From Trichodelitschia bisporula (lineage: Eukaryota; Ascomycota; Dothideomycetes; Phaeotrichales; Phaeotrichaceae): a DNA stretch of 64,000 bases. Below are positions 55,010 through 64,000 of the stretch, piece after piece. A program made the position numbers and the translations under genes. A model generated the notes under the pieces. That model searched no databases. It saw nothing but the letters and a program-made list of their open reading frames with translations, and was not told the DNA's origin. Every line of letters begins with the position of its first letter. Position 1 is the first letter of the stretch. The stretch is taken from NCBI GenBank assembly GCA_010356995.1, contig ML996697.1:563761-627760 (forward strand), written 5' to 3'.

Positions 55010-57295
55010 TCAATCAACCAGTCCACCCGCCTTGCCCCACGGATGTGTCTTCGCCAACGACGATGCATCGCCCATCGACCCCTCGACGCAGCTCTTCCCA
55101 TTCCACTTTGCATCATACGCCCCCTTCCACACCTCCTCCGCATCAGAGTACATCTCCGCCGTATAAAACAGCCGACAGTCCGCCGCCTCATACGTGAACT
55201 CCAACGGCGTTTGGCTGTTATCCCCGCAGCGGATGTTATCCCTCGCATTCACCGCACACCCAAGCAATCCGTTGCCCATCCTCAGGCACCGGCTGACGGG
55301 TGCTTCGTTGCTCAGAATGGTCCCGATGCTCGTTTTGTTCCAGTCCGCTTGCTGCTGTGCGCTGCCCAGTGGGAAGATGCGGGACGCGAGGCGGAGGATT
55401 TGGTCTAGCGGGAGAAGGAGCGCACCGCGGGATCCACCTTGGGATTGCATGGGGCCTGTCTGGGGACGCCCGCCGAAGGTGAGGGTATGGACGCCTGCTT
55501 GAGTGTGCATGAATTCGTGGAAGAGGGTGCAGGTGGAACCGCAGAGACCGTCGGTTACGAGGAGGATGTCGTCGGCATCAAAGGGGGATGGTGGGAGAGT
55601 TGCCGTAGCCGGCAACAAAGGTGCCGTCGGTTTGGAGCTTGTCGCTCAGCTGCTTCCGTTAGCATGTGAATGGGCGGGCGGCGGAGGGGGGTAGCATGCA
55701 TTGTACCTAGCCAGCGAAGTGAATCTATCTCCATGGAACTCGTGCGGGCCATAGTAGTCCTTCCAGAAACTGAAGTCCGTGCCATTCTCATTCAACGCTT
55801 CCTTGTAGCTGTAGCGGGCGAAGAAGCCGAACTCTCTCTTAAGGTAATCCGGCACTTTCTCGGAATTGATATCCGTGAAGTTCGCCGAGATCGTCGAGCT
55901 GATGGCGTCCAGTGCTTCACTGGCGTGCAGGCGTGATGCACCGTAGGGTTCCATGCCTGGAAACAGCTGCTTGAAGACTTCGTAAGCGAGAACACCTCGC
56001 CGCCGCCGTTACCGCGGGGGTCAATGATCAGTTTCGACTTGTTCGTCTTGCGGCACTCGTCGAAGAACATGGTGACCGCGTTAGTGAAGCCCGAGAGGTC
56101 ATTTTTAGGCGGCAAGAAGGATGTGATGGAGAGCACAGCGCCGTCTTCGTGCTTCGTTGAGTTGAAGAAGTAGCCTGCGACTACATAGCTCGGATGGCCC
56201 ACGACTAGCGTAGGGTACCCCAAGTGCTGTGGGCCTTACTTTAGTTGAGGTTGCGGTTGCCATCGTCATCGGGAGGGTAGTCGTAGCTATAGGGTGGGAT
56301 TTGGTCGTGTTCTTCGGATGGATACAGAAGGCCTTGAAGAAGGCCTCGCCACTGTCGACGGCCTCGAAGGACTTTTCGACATACGCCTGGTTTTTATTAC
56401 TGACGGCGGTACCGTTCTCAAACTCGAACTTGGTGACAGCGCCAGGGAACTTGTGGCTAAAGGTGAAAAGGGGTGAGCTCCCGCTGCTGGCGGTCGATGC
56501 CGGGTTGTAGAACAGGTTGTTGTAGCGGGCGTCGGAATCGTGATACGTCCCGTCAAACGCCATGAGATTGCGGAGGTATTGATATCTGTGCCATCTATGG
56601 CGACGAGCGGTGATCGCTTGAATGAGCTATCATTCTGTGCGAGAAGAATGTCACCTGGGATCAAATTCAGTCAAAGGTCCAATCTAGCGCAAGGCTGACC
56701 TACCATATATGTAGATTTTTGGCAGAGCCAAACAATCCTCCGAGACAGCGATGAGTGTGTACCCGCGATGAAACTGGAAAACGCTTCCAATGTCCGAATT
56801 CCAGACAAAATGAAAGTCATGTGCTTTGTTGGCCAGATCCGTGAGGGCGAGCTGAAAGTGATACTCGTTCTTGTGCTGGCCGCTCTTGAGATTCGCCGCA
56901 ATGTCGTCCAGTTCCTGGAAGATGTCCACTTTAGGATTGTCCCAGTCAGACGTTGGCTCCTTCAGATACGCTGTCGTTGACTGCCACTGCCAGTACGCCT
57001 TCAGTCCGTCGATGAGCTCCAGCCCGCCCTGGACGTCGAGCGGTACGGACGTCAGGCACTCGTACGCAGTGTCTGCAGGGACTTTGAGGATAGTTGCTAC
57101 AGCCGTGGCTTTACGGGTCTCGGCCTGTGACGCGCTCACTTCCGCACATGCTCCGGTTGCTGAAGCACGAGGTAGGAGAGGAGCCTTCGTCAGAGCCGGA
57201 ACGATGTCTTCCATAGGAATGTTCGGATTGACATAGCGCTGAGCCGAGACGAGGCCCACAGTCAACAGGCCAACGGACAGAAACGCGTGGACCAT
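55010..57295 (-). pseudogene. CPAF-like S41 peptidase, frame broken about five times
   Basis: The protein starts with a signal peptide (MVHAFLSVGLLTVGLVSA) at 57295. Family blocks follow in order over all three frames: LKAYWQWQSTTAYLK, DLANKAHDFHFVWN, SPLVAIDGTDI, YVEKSFEAVDSGEAFF, LIIDPRGNGGGEVF, FTSLARYN, then DDILLVTDGLCGSTCTLFHE with the serine-loop region. One GT-AG intron lies at 56655-56703 and one GC-AG intron (donor GCATGC, branch GCTAAC) at 55650-55699. Between these blocks the frame changes near 56580, 56318, 56230, 55990 and 55583, each by one base and without room for an intron; no in-frame nonsense codon was found in the exon frames. This means either a young pseudogene or local assembly error. 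Such enzymes are secreted serine peptidases. It faces the DUF6536 gene. Confidence 0.7.
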
Positions 57296-58715
57296 TTTTC
57301 AGAGCTTGCTTGCTGCTCTGCTGTCCATGTTAGTCGTTTTCTCGAGGGACTGAACTAGAAACCTTACGGGGAAATCCTGGATCTGATCGTCTTATGCCTT
57401 CGATCCTGTCTTAGCGCAATAGCGGAGGCCTCAGCATAAGCGACAGGTGATGTGCCAGACAGCCCTGAGAGTGCGAGTGAAGATATCAGAGGATCTCGCG
57501 CTAGGTAGAACGTCGGTGGACGCGAAGACTGTGAACAAAATGTGAGCAAAGAAGCAAGACGCTCTACATACAATCGGAAAGCACACTTCACGCTAGCCTC
57601 AGCGGTCACTTTTAGGCCATAATCATTAACGAAAATATTTATGTAGAAAGGGTCCGCCTGCGACATCGGAAGCCACACACCCGCCGAACGAAGAACAATC
57701 GCGCACAACGTGACAGCTGGTGAAGACGAGAGCCTGTGGCAAAGCTAACGGCCAGATTAGAGCTCCATCGACAGCCATATTCGCGGCAGGAAGACTAAAA
57801 AGCAACCACCAATTCACCGAACGCTGGGACGGGCGATGCAGCGCACGCGGGTGTGTGGAGGTATGAACCGTAAAATCTTGGCCGGAGGGGTCGGTTTGGC
57901 GTTTACGGATGAAGATTGGGAAATGGCATGCCGTTCCAAGAGCCATGGATCATTGGAGAACAGCCGACGAGATGCTTTGGTAATGATTCTAAGCTTACTG
58001 CTGACTGCTGATTGCGTAGGCGACCCAGAGGAGTGCCTGACAACTGGGTTGAAATGCGTTCAGTGAGCGAGTTGGAAAGACTCGATGGGCGGAGTTGGAA
58101 AGGTTTGGTGAGCGGGCAGCTTTGAATTCGGATCTGGGGTTCATACTGGCAATTGCTAGCCTGCGCTGACTTAGGGGCTTGGGCAAGTAAAAACCGAATG
58201 CTGACTGCCGAGGACATATCGCGGTAAACTCTTGGCCCTCGTCTTCCCAACGGCATTGGCTCGTGGACTTGGCGACACCAGCTACGAACCGGTATAGCCT
58301 CGGGCGAGGCCGCGGACAAAAGAGAGCGGAGGCTCCTCGTGCAAGAGCATCAAGTAATCTCGCGTGCCTACATTCGTACACAAGGCTAGAGGATGTGTAT
58401 GGGTAGGTCTGTTTACGTTAAACTATCAAGATTAGCAGCAAAGTAGCATCCATCGCTGATCGCCGATCACAAACATAAGTCTCGGGTGATGTCCAGTTGA
58501 AAATGACCGGTCGAAGGCCTCATTGTGAGATTCTAGATCCTAAGGAGCAGCATAGTTCCGGGCCGATTAAGATGACAAGGTGCCGAGTCTAAGACCTCCA
58601 CGGGAGGATATGGGGGCCAAAATGGCGGAACAGAGCCGATGGTGCCGAACTCGGCATAAAAAAAGAGCCGTAGTGCTGGATGCCCGGAAACCCGACCACC
58701 GTCCACCACCGATCT
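57296..58715. other. Intergenic, upstream of the S41 peptidase and downstream of the RS-Hub1 gene
   Basis: No frame of note in 1.4 kb. Frames of up to 138 codons on the minus strand (57903-58381) have no domain. Confidence 0.5.
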
Positions 58716-59799
58716 CTAATCTCCAGTATCCAGCTCAAGGTCCAGCTGCACACCGTTACTGACGCCGTAGTCCCCCAGCGTAATGAAGTCCTTGAACGGC
58801 CGCTCACTCTGGCGCTTCAACATGATTTCATGCGGCTTTCGCCCGATGTGCGCGGCGACCAGCTTCTTAAAGTCCCCTGCGGTGGAGATTAGCAAGAGTA
58901 CACCGCGAAAGAAACATTCTACTGTACTCACCAACTGTATCCGAAGGCAGACACGGAATGCTCGCCTTGGTCCCCAGTCGATCGTTCACCGTGACAATAA
59001 TGTACGTCGCAGGTCCTGCCGCCGCTGCCGGCCTAGCAGGCGGCTTCTTGCCCTTCTCCACCCTCTCAGCAGCAGCCCTGTCATCCCGCTGCGGCGGCCC
59101 TCGCTCCTTCTCCCTCTCACCCCTCCTCCCCTGATCCCTCTCATCACGTCCCCCGCCGTACCTCCGATGCTTGAACTCTTCCCTCCCGCCCCCCCTCCAC
59201 TCGCCGCTGCCACGCTCCCGATCCTCCTCAGGCGCCTTACTCTTCCACTTAAACCCCCGACTATGATCCGGCTTCTTCGGCCCCTTCGGCGGCCCCGCAA
59301 CCACCTCGTCACCACCCTCCTGTTTGTCCTGTCCACCACGACGCTCATCCTGCCCTCCCCGGTTCTCATTAATCTCCCGTCCCCGCCCCATATCCCTCGG
59401 GCCCGTCGGCACGCCCCTCTCTCCTGCAGGAGGGGGGCTACGATCACCCGAGCGCAGCGGATCTCGAGGGCCACGGGGCGCATCAGGGGGCGCATCGGGC
59501 GCAGCCTCGCGGTCCGAGTCGGTAGGGCGGGGGCCGCGGTCATCACGGCGGTCTTTCTCGCGCCGGTCCCTGTCGTCGCGTGGGTAACGGTCGCTGCGAT
59601 CATCACGGCGGTCCCGATCGTCACGTCGATAGCGGTCGCCGTGGTCGCGGTCGTCGCGTGAATAGCGGCCACCACGGTTCCTGTCGTCGCGGGGATAGCG
59701 GTCGCGGGAGCGATCGCGGCGGGGGGAGGACCGGCGGGGCAATGTGCGGCGCGGGGAGCGGGAGCGCGAGCGGTCGCGGGAGGGGGGTTGGGGGGACAT
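58716..59799 (-). CDS. HUB1: Hub1/UBL5-type ubiquitin-like protein with RS/RD-rich N-terminal extension
   Basis: Two exons, 58932-59799 and 58716-58876, joined over a 55-base GTGAGT..CAG intron with a GCTAAT branch site, give 342 residues. The last 78 or so are a Hub1-type ubiquitin fold: VTVNDRLGTKASIPC, SDTVGDFKKLVAAHIG (the Asp used to bind Snu66-type HIND elements is kept) and FKDFITLGDYGVSNGVQLDL. The tail ends LELDTGD and lacks the double tyrosine of Hub1. The first 260 residues are RS-like and RD-rich (RDRSRSRSPRRTLPRRSS, then repeated YPRDDR units). Hub1 modulates 5' splice-site choice in the spliceosome, and RS regions are common in splicing factors. I chose the ATG at 59799 (MSPQPPSRDRS); an in-frame ATG at 60036 would add 79 residues that look like leader. 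Confidence 0.85.
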
Positions 59800-60658
59800 G
59801 AGGTGTTGCTTTCGCAGTGTGGCGTAGGGGGATGTATCGGAGATGTACAGTCGCTGAAAGAGTTGTAAGTCAAAAGTCAGAGACTCATTACTCCCCTCAG
59901 GATTCTTTGAGGGCGAAGATGGAGATGCAGTCGTGGAGGCGTCGTGGGTTGTGAGTTGGGGCGCAGATGCAGTGCGGAGAACTTCGCGTGTCGTTGCCGT
60001 TGGGCTAACCTTAGGAGGGAGCTTGGACCACGTCATTTCTTCTGGACTCTGCGGCTCAACACCAACGTGCGCGCATCGCGAGTGTAATTGATGTTCGTGA
60101 TATTGAAGGCAGACGTATCACCAGAACAGCGCTATATATACCACACTTTGCCTACTGCTGCATTCCCGCTCGCGGTGCCTTAGCCGGTTCTCAATCTCGC
60201 CGCCTTCGCCGATTTCCATCCTCGCCGACTTCGCCGATTCCCAACCTCGCCGCCTTCGCCGATTCCTCGCTCCGAAAGAATCTCCCGCCCGAAGCTTTTT
60301 TTCTCCACCAGGCATATTTGACTGCCCAGAACGATGATGCTTTGGCTAACTTTCCAGGCAAAGCTTATCCAATCTCGCCGCCTTTGCCGATTCTCAATCT
60401 CGCCGCCTTCTCCGAACCCCAAACTCGCCGCACCACCTCCGCCGGCCACTCCCCGCGCTGCTATCGTAAAGTCTGTAGCCCACCGTGCATTTGGAAGGAT
60501 TCAACTCTCGCCACCTTCCCCGAACCCCAATCTCGCCGCACTACCTCCGCCCGTTCCCCCCCCCGCACGGTGATCGCAAAGCCCGCAGCCCAAGGCATAC
60601 TCGAAGTATCGCCGGTGTACCTTTTCGGCCCTCTCCCCGCCTGAACTCAACCCCGACG
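59800..60658. promoter_or_regulatory. Divergent upstream region of RS-Hub1 and GPI15
   Basis: About 860 bases separate the start codons. The left part may be the 5' UTR of the RS-Hub1 gene. A TATATATA-like sequence lies at about 60132-60138. The right half is filled by a degenerate minisatellite, listed separately, which reaches to within 100 bases of the GPI15 ATG. Confidence 0.5.
60192..60560 (+). repeat. Degenerate minisatellite, 25-26-base unit
   Basis: The unit is close to AATCTCGCCGCCTTCGCCGA plus about five more bases. Three units run at 60192-60267, three more at about 60370-60445 and two at about 60505-60560. The last two blocks, with the spacer after them (ATCGTAAAGTCTGTAGCCCA against ATCGCAAAGCCCGCAGCCCA), form a diverged longer duplication of about 120 bases. 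Confidence 0.7.
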
Positions 60659-61379
60659 ATGCCCATCCCGCAATGCACCCTCCACACCACTCGCCCGACA
60701 CCGACGACCATTTCCTTCACCGTCACCACCCGCTCCGGCACCGCAACCCTCACCTCGCGGGCGCTAAACTACGGTCTCGCCGCGCTCCGAATCGTCGTCG
60801 CAGCGGCTACGCTGCTCGTCCTATGGGCCAAGTGGGAAGCCTGGAGCGGAGGGGATGAGAGTGGGGACATTACGAGGTGGGTGATGGGCACGGGGCTAGG
60901 CGAGGGGGCACGCAGAGTCGCGGACGCTGTGCCTTCGCGGTATTTGCTGCCGACTGCAGGGGCGCTGTTATGGGCGGTTTGCCGGAGGGGGTATACGGGT
61001 ATGCCGCCCATCCATATCCAGAGCTCCAGGGAAAGCAACGCTAACACATCCTTAGAAGAATCCCTCCTCGTCCTCCGCGGCTTAGGCATCCAAACCACAA
61101 GCTCCTCACCAACCTACCTCTCCAGCGCATCAACACGCTTCATCCCCACCACCGCGATCCAAGACATCTTCATCCACGAGGCGTTTAAGGGGTTCGAAGT
61201 GCGCTTCTATCTCGCCATCGTGGTCAAGGGGGAGCAGGACCTCGTCGTTGTCTTCCCCGTACGTACATCTTACATATATCAACCCCCCGCTAACAGCCCA
61301 GAACCTCCTCCCCTCGCTCTCCATCCTCGAAGAAGTCTGGCGCGGCGCGCGCTCCTGCCTCTACGAGCCCAAGTCCTGA
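60659..61379 (+). CDS. GPI15: GPI-GlcNAc transferase subunit PIG-H (Gpi15)
   Basis: Exons 60659-60998, 61056-61258 and 61302-61379 give 206 residues; introns of 57 and 43 bases are GT-AG with GCTAAC branch sites. The subunit belongs to the complex that adds GlcNAc to phosphatidylinositol, the first step of GPI-anchor synthesis at the ER. The N-terminal half has two hydrophobic spans (LAALRIVVAAATLLVLWAKW and LLPTAGALLWAVC). The PIG-H domain follows: ESLLVLRGLGIQT, FIPTTAIQDIFIHEAFKGFE, YLAIVVKGEQDLVVVFP, and the conserved end LEEVWRGARSCLYEPKS. The stop lies 14 bases from that of the convergent PUS3 gene. Confidence 0.93.
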
Positions 61380-61393
61380 AGCCACAGCCTCAT

Positions 61394-63178
61394 TTACTCA
61401 TTCGCTTCGTCATCGTCCGCCTTCGCCCTCCAAGCCCCCTTCTTCGCCGCCCACCGCGCATTAATCACCCCCACAGCCTCCATACGCTCCTTCTCCATAA
61501 TCGGCACATACCGCCCCTTACTCTTCGCCCCCGCATCCCCATCGAAAACCTTCCGTCCCTCGACTCTAGCCCTAACCACCTCCCCCCCATCATCCCCTCC
61601 CCTCCCATCCCCCCCCGGATTCCCCACAACCAAATCCAACAACTGCCCCGCCAGCACCTCATCCATCTTCGCCCCCCTCCACCCACGCCACAAATCCTCC
61701 ACAATCCCATTCCGCGCCCACTTGCCACTGAGCCCCAGACTCCCCTTCGCAGCTTCCTGCCCCGCCTCCACCCAGACCAGCTCATCCTCCCCCTGTCCCC
61801 TGTCCCAGTGTCCGGGTGGCGCATCCGCATCGTTCCTCTTACTCTCGCTGGCCGAAAACGCACACTCCCACAGCACGAGCGGCGCATCGCTGGCCATCTC
61901 ATACTTCGGACGACACGGCATCGCCTCAACATCCAACAGCCTGCGCACAACATCCGGCCTCTCCAGCCCCTGTCCCACCAAAAACAGCACCGCAACCATA
62001 CACCTAACCTGATGCCACAAGAACGCACTCCCCTTCACACTAAACGCAAACAACTGCAACTTATGCCCCTTCGCCTGTCCCAGCACCGGCGCAAGCGCAG
62101 CATCCGTCACAAACGCCGGCCGACTATCCTCGCTCACGAACTCGATCCCCGCAGCACTGATCCGCCTCACAAAGCTCTCAATCTGCTTACTCGGATCCAC
62201 CTTGCAGAAATTGCGGAAGTCGTGGCTGCCCACCAGGTATGCCGCCGCCTCGCGCATAGCCTCAATATCCAACCATCCATCCCGGCGCCGGCCCCCGCCC
62301 ATGCTGGACGGATCAGATACCAGCCCCGCCTGTCCCGGGATGGGCAGAAACGCAGGCGCAGTGAAGAAATACCGGTACCGGCGCTCTTTGCAATTAAACC
62401 TCGCTGAGAAATTGGGCGGGAGATCCGGACACCACGCCAGGACGCGGATGCTCGGCGGGAGGTTCTTGTTCAGCAGCGCGATGTAAGGAATTTCGTCCGC
62501 CACGGGATCGAACGGCGGGTCCTCCTCCGCAATGCCCACCGGGAGCTCAGGGTCGACCTCCTCCGCATCTTCAACGGGCGGCACAGCCTCCCGCCCCACG
62601 GGCCGCGCACTGCGCACGCGTATCCCAACAACCTGCCCAAACGCACTAACCCCCCTATCCGTGCGTCCACACTTCGAATACTCGCACCCCTCCCAATCCA
62701 ACTGCACCCTGCCTTCTCGCACCGCCGCATCAAACCGGTCCGCGGCATCGCGGCCGCCCTCCAGCAACCCAGACCTTGCCACGGAGTCCGGAAATATAAG
62801 CCGTGTTTTGACGAGGGCTTTCCAGAGTTCTTCCTCTATGGTGGGGAGCGGGGTGGGGTTGTTGGCGTGGTACTCGTAGCCGTTGTAGGGCCGGCCGAGG
62901 TAGGCGAATTTGAGGGCGATGAGGCGGGTGGAGTATTTGGAGGGATTGTAGCGTTTGCGGGGTTTGGGTTTGTTGGGAGGGAGGGGGTTTGCGGAGGAGG
63001 TTTGAGGGTCGGTGGGGGGGGCGTTCGGGGCTGGCGCGGTGGGGGAGGGTGCGGTGGGAGCAGGAGGGCTGAAGTGCGCGTTTTGTTCCTTGAGCTTCTT
63101 TTCTAGCTCCGTGACGCGCTGGATGAGCTGCTCGGCGCTCCAGGTGGAGTAGTCTGGCTGCGGGGTTGTGGAGGCCAT
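61394..63178 (-). CDS. DEG1: tRNA pseudouridine 38/39 synthase (Deg1/Pus3, TruA family)
   Basis: From the ATG at 63178 (MASTTPQPDYSTWSAEQLIQ) the protein has 594 residues and one exon. The start matches the SKEQLIxRITELE region of yeast Deg1. The TruA fold follows: ALKFAYLGRPYNGYEY, catalytic CGRTDRGVSAFGQ (Asp174), FNCKERRYRYFF, SHDFRNFCKVD and SAFLWHQVRCMVAVLFLVGQ. The enzyme makes pseudouridine at positions 38 and 39 of the tRNA anticodon arm. The frame is open upstream: in-frame ATGs at 63334 and 63475 would add 52 or 99 residues, and the first of these gives an Arg-rich leader without acids (MRLLSTLSSCLFSLPRRTTA) that looks like a mitochondrial targeting peptide. A Pro/Ala-rich insert and a long disordered C-terminal tail make it longer than yeast Deg1 (442). 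Confidence 0.93.
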   Translation of the reverse strand: MASTTPQPDYSTWSAEQLIQRVTELEKKLKEQNAHFSPPAPTAPSPTAPAPNAPPTDPQTSSANPLPPNKPKPRKRYNPSKYSTRLIALKFAYLGRPYNGYEYHANNPTPLPTIEEELWKALVKTRLIFPDSVARSGLLEGGRDAADRFDAAVREGRVQLDWEGCEYSKCGRTDRGVSAFGQVVGIRVRSARPVGREAVPPVEDAEEVDPELPVGIAEEDPPFDPVADEIPYIALLNKNLPPSIRVLAWCPDLPPNFSARFNCKERRYRYFFTAPAFLPIPGQAGLVSDPSSMGGGRRRDGWLDIEAMREAAAYLVGSHDFRNFCKVDPSKQIESFVRRISAAGIEFVSEDSRPAFVTDAALAPVLGQAKGHKLQLFAFSVKGSAFLWHQVRCMVAVLFLVGQGLERPDVVRRLLDVEAMPCRPKYEMASDAPLVLWECAFSASESKRNDADAPPGHWDRGQGEDELVWVEAGQEAAKGSLGLSGKWARNGIVEDLWRGWRGAKMDEVLAGQLLDLVVGNPGGDGRGGDDGGEVVRARVEGRKVFDGDAGAKSKGRYVPIMEKERMEAVGVINARWAAKKGAWRAKADDDEANE

Positions 63179-63781
63179 AGCTGGAGTATAGATCGAGGTG
63201 GGGTATTTGCGGGGAATACTTGGGCCGCCGCGGTGACGGGCTTGGACGTGTTTGGCGCAGATGAAGGTCGGCAGAGCGGTCGTCCGCCTCGGAAGTGAAA
63301 ATAGACACGAGCTTAGGGTGGAGAGAAGCCTCATGCCTTTGCGGTTGGAAGGGCTGTTCGTCGCGAGAAAAAAAGTTGAGGGGACCAGGGATCCGACGGT
63401 CGGGAGCGGGCCGTTTGGGCCCGGGCATGGCAGGTTTCGCTCCATGAATGCAAGCACAGTGTCGATGCGAGGCACAGATACGCTCTACAACTAGTTACAG
63501 AATGTGGCATGCAACCGCGCGGGTATATTGATAGACGCTTTTTAACATGCCATCTAACAACCTTATCACAAAAGCTCTCCGCCTATCCAAAAGGCTAACA
63601 CCCACATACAGAAAAAGTCGATTAGAAAAAGTGCCCCCAACATGCTCACAACACCAACGCGCCGTCCCATGCTATAAAGCCCCCGCAACCCGCACATATT
63701 CTCGCTCACAATAGTACCCCAAGTCCCGCGTCCAAAACAGCAGGCCCTCACTCCATCTAATCCAACAGTCCTAGACTAGAA
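63179..63781. other. PUS3 upstream or leader region and 3' flank of the last gene
   Basis: Up to 63475 this may code for the alternative N-terminus of PUS3. From about 63490 to 63781 it is AT-richer and likely the 3' UTR of the last gene. Confidence 0.5.
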
Positions 63782-64000
63782 CTAGAACCCAACTTTTCTC
63801 GGCAACCCCGGCAACGGCCCCTGCGGCGGCGGCCCCCGAAACCCATTCATATTCGACGTCGAGGACGTCCGCGTGGGATACGCGCGCTCTCTTTGCGCCC
63901 CGCCGTCCCCACTCAGGGACAAGCCGGCCATGTGCGTGTCCATATCCATAGGCAGCGCGGTCGGCGTCTGCTCGGGGTTCGTGGACGAGCTGGACGGCGA
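63782..64000 (-). CDS. C-terminal end of an unidentified protein (partial)
   Basis: The minus strand is open from the window edge to a TAG at 63782, giving 72 residues. They are Ser/Pro/Thr/Gly-rich, with THMAGLSLSGDGG and a closing NGFRGPPPQGPLPGLPRKV, and look disordered. Codon use is G/C-rich like the neighbouring genes. I do not recognise the protein. Confidence 0.55.
   Translation of the reverse strand, partial: SPSSSSTNPEQTPTALPMDMDTHMAGLSLSGDGGAQRERAYPTRTSSTSNMNGFRGPPPQGPLPGLPRKVGF

Noticed and set aside
56216-56228. A 13-base GTAAGG..CACAG unit in the S41 peptidase that would fix one frame change if it were an intron
   Set aside because: Thirteen bases is far below the size a spliceosome can remove, and the nearby frame switches remain unexplained.
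46217-57295. A secondary-metabolite or other biosynthetic cluster
   Set aside because: No synthase, tailoring enzyme, transporter or cluster regulator is present; the genes are receptor, phosphatase, membrane and peptidase families.
60485-62407. A 640-codon plus-strand frame
   Set aside because: Only its middle part codes for GPI15 exons; it runs through the real introns and then reads antisense to PUS3.

Overview
The window comes from the nuclear genome of a filamentous ascomycete (Pezizomycotina). I infer this from the many spliceosomal introns of 43-65 nt with GT(A/G)NGT-like donors and CTAAC/CTGAC branch sites close to the acceptor, from genes packed on both strands, and from the gene families present (fungal cAMP-receptor-like GPCR, DUF6536 membrane protein, patatin-type lipase of lipid droplets, a Prs1-type PRPP synthetase subunit with its fungal insertion). 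A dothideomycete is possible, but I cannot prove the class.

Region by region: 1-34 kb is ordinary housekeeping sequence. It holds the end of an unidentified gene with a CaaX-like tail, HSP90 with a heat-shock promoter, an FHA protein with a C-terminal membrane anchor, a patatin-like lipase, the mitochondrial tRNA t6A enzyme QRI7, an eight-exon secreted GH43 glycosidase, a small PPxY protein, an IFRD-family protein, a DET1-like histidine phosphatase, a DUF1168/PRKRIP1 protein, a long disordered probable nuclear protein, PRPP synthetase PRS1, V-ATPase subunit d (VMA6) and a VIT/vWFA protein. Splice sites were read for the intron-bearing genes and their reading frames close.

From 33.8 to 46.2 kb there is a gene-poor, more AT-rich island. 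It carries a family of short foldback DNA elements (five copies of one type, and one copy plus a fragment of a related type), an LTR-retrotransposon fossil, and at most one small orphan gene candidate.

From 46 to 57 kb lies a membrane and secretory neighbourhood: a seven-TM GPCR, a membrane-anchored or secreted histidine phosphatase, a DUF6536 multi-pass protein and a CPAF-like S41 peptidase whose frame is broken about five times. From 58.7 kb to the end housekeeping genes return: a Hub1-type ubiquitin-like domain joined to an RS-rich region, GPI15/PIG-H, the pseudouridine synthase DEG1/PUS3 with a possible mitochondrial leader, and the end of an unidentified gene.

The most notable items are the foldback element family, the RS-Hub1 protein, the decaying S41 peptidase, two GC-AG introns and the PUS3 alternative starts. 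I saw no rRNA, tRNA, CRISPR array or secondary-metabolite cluster.
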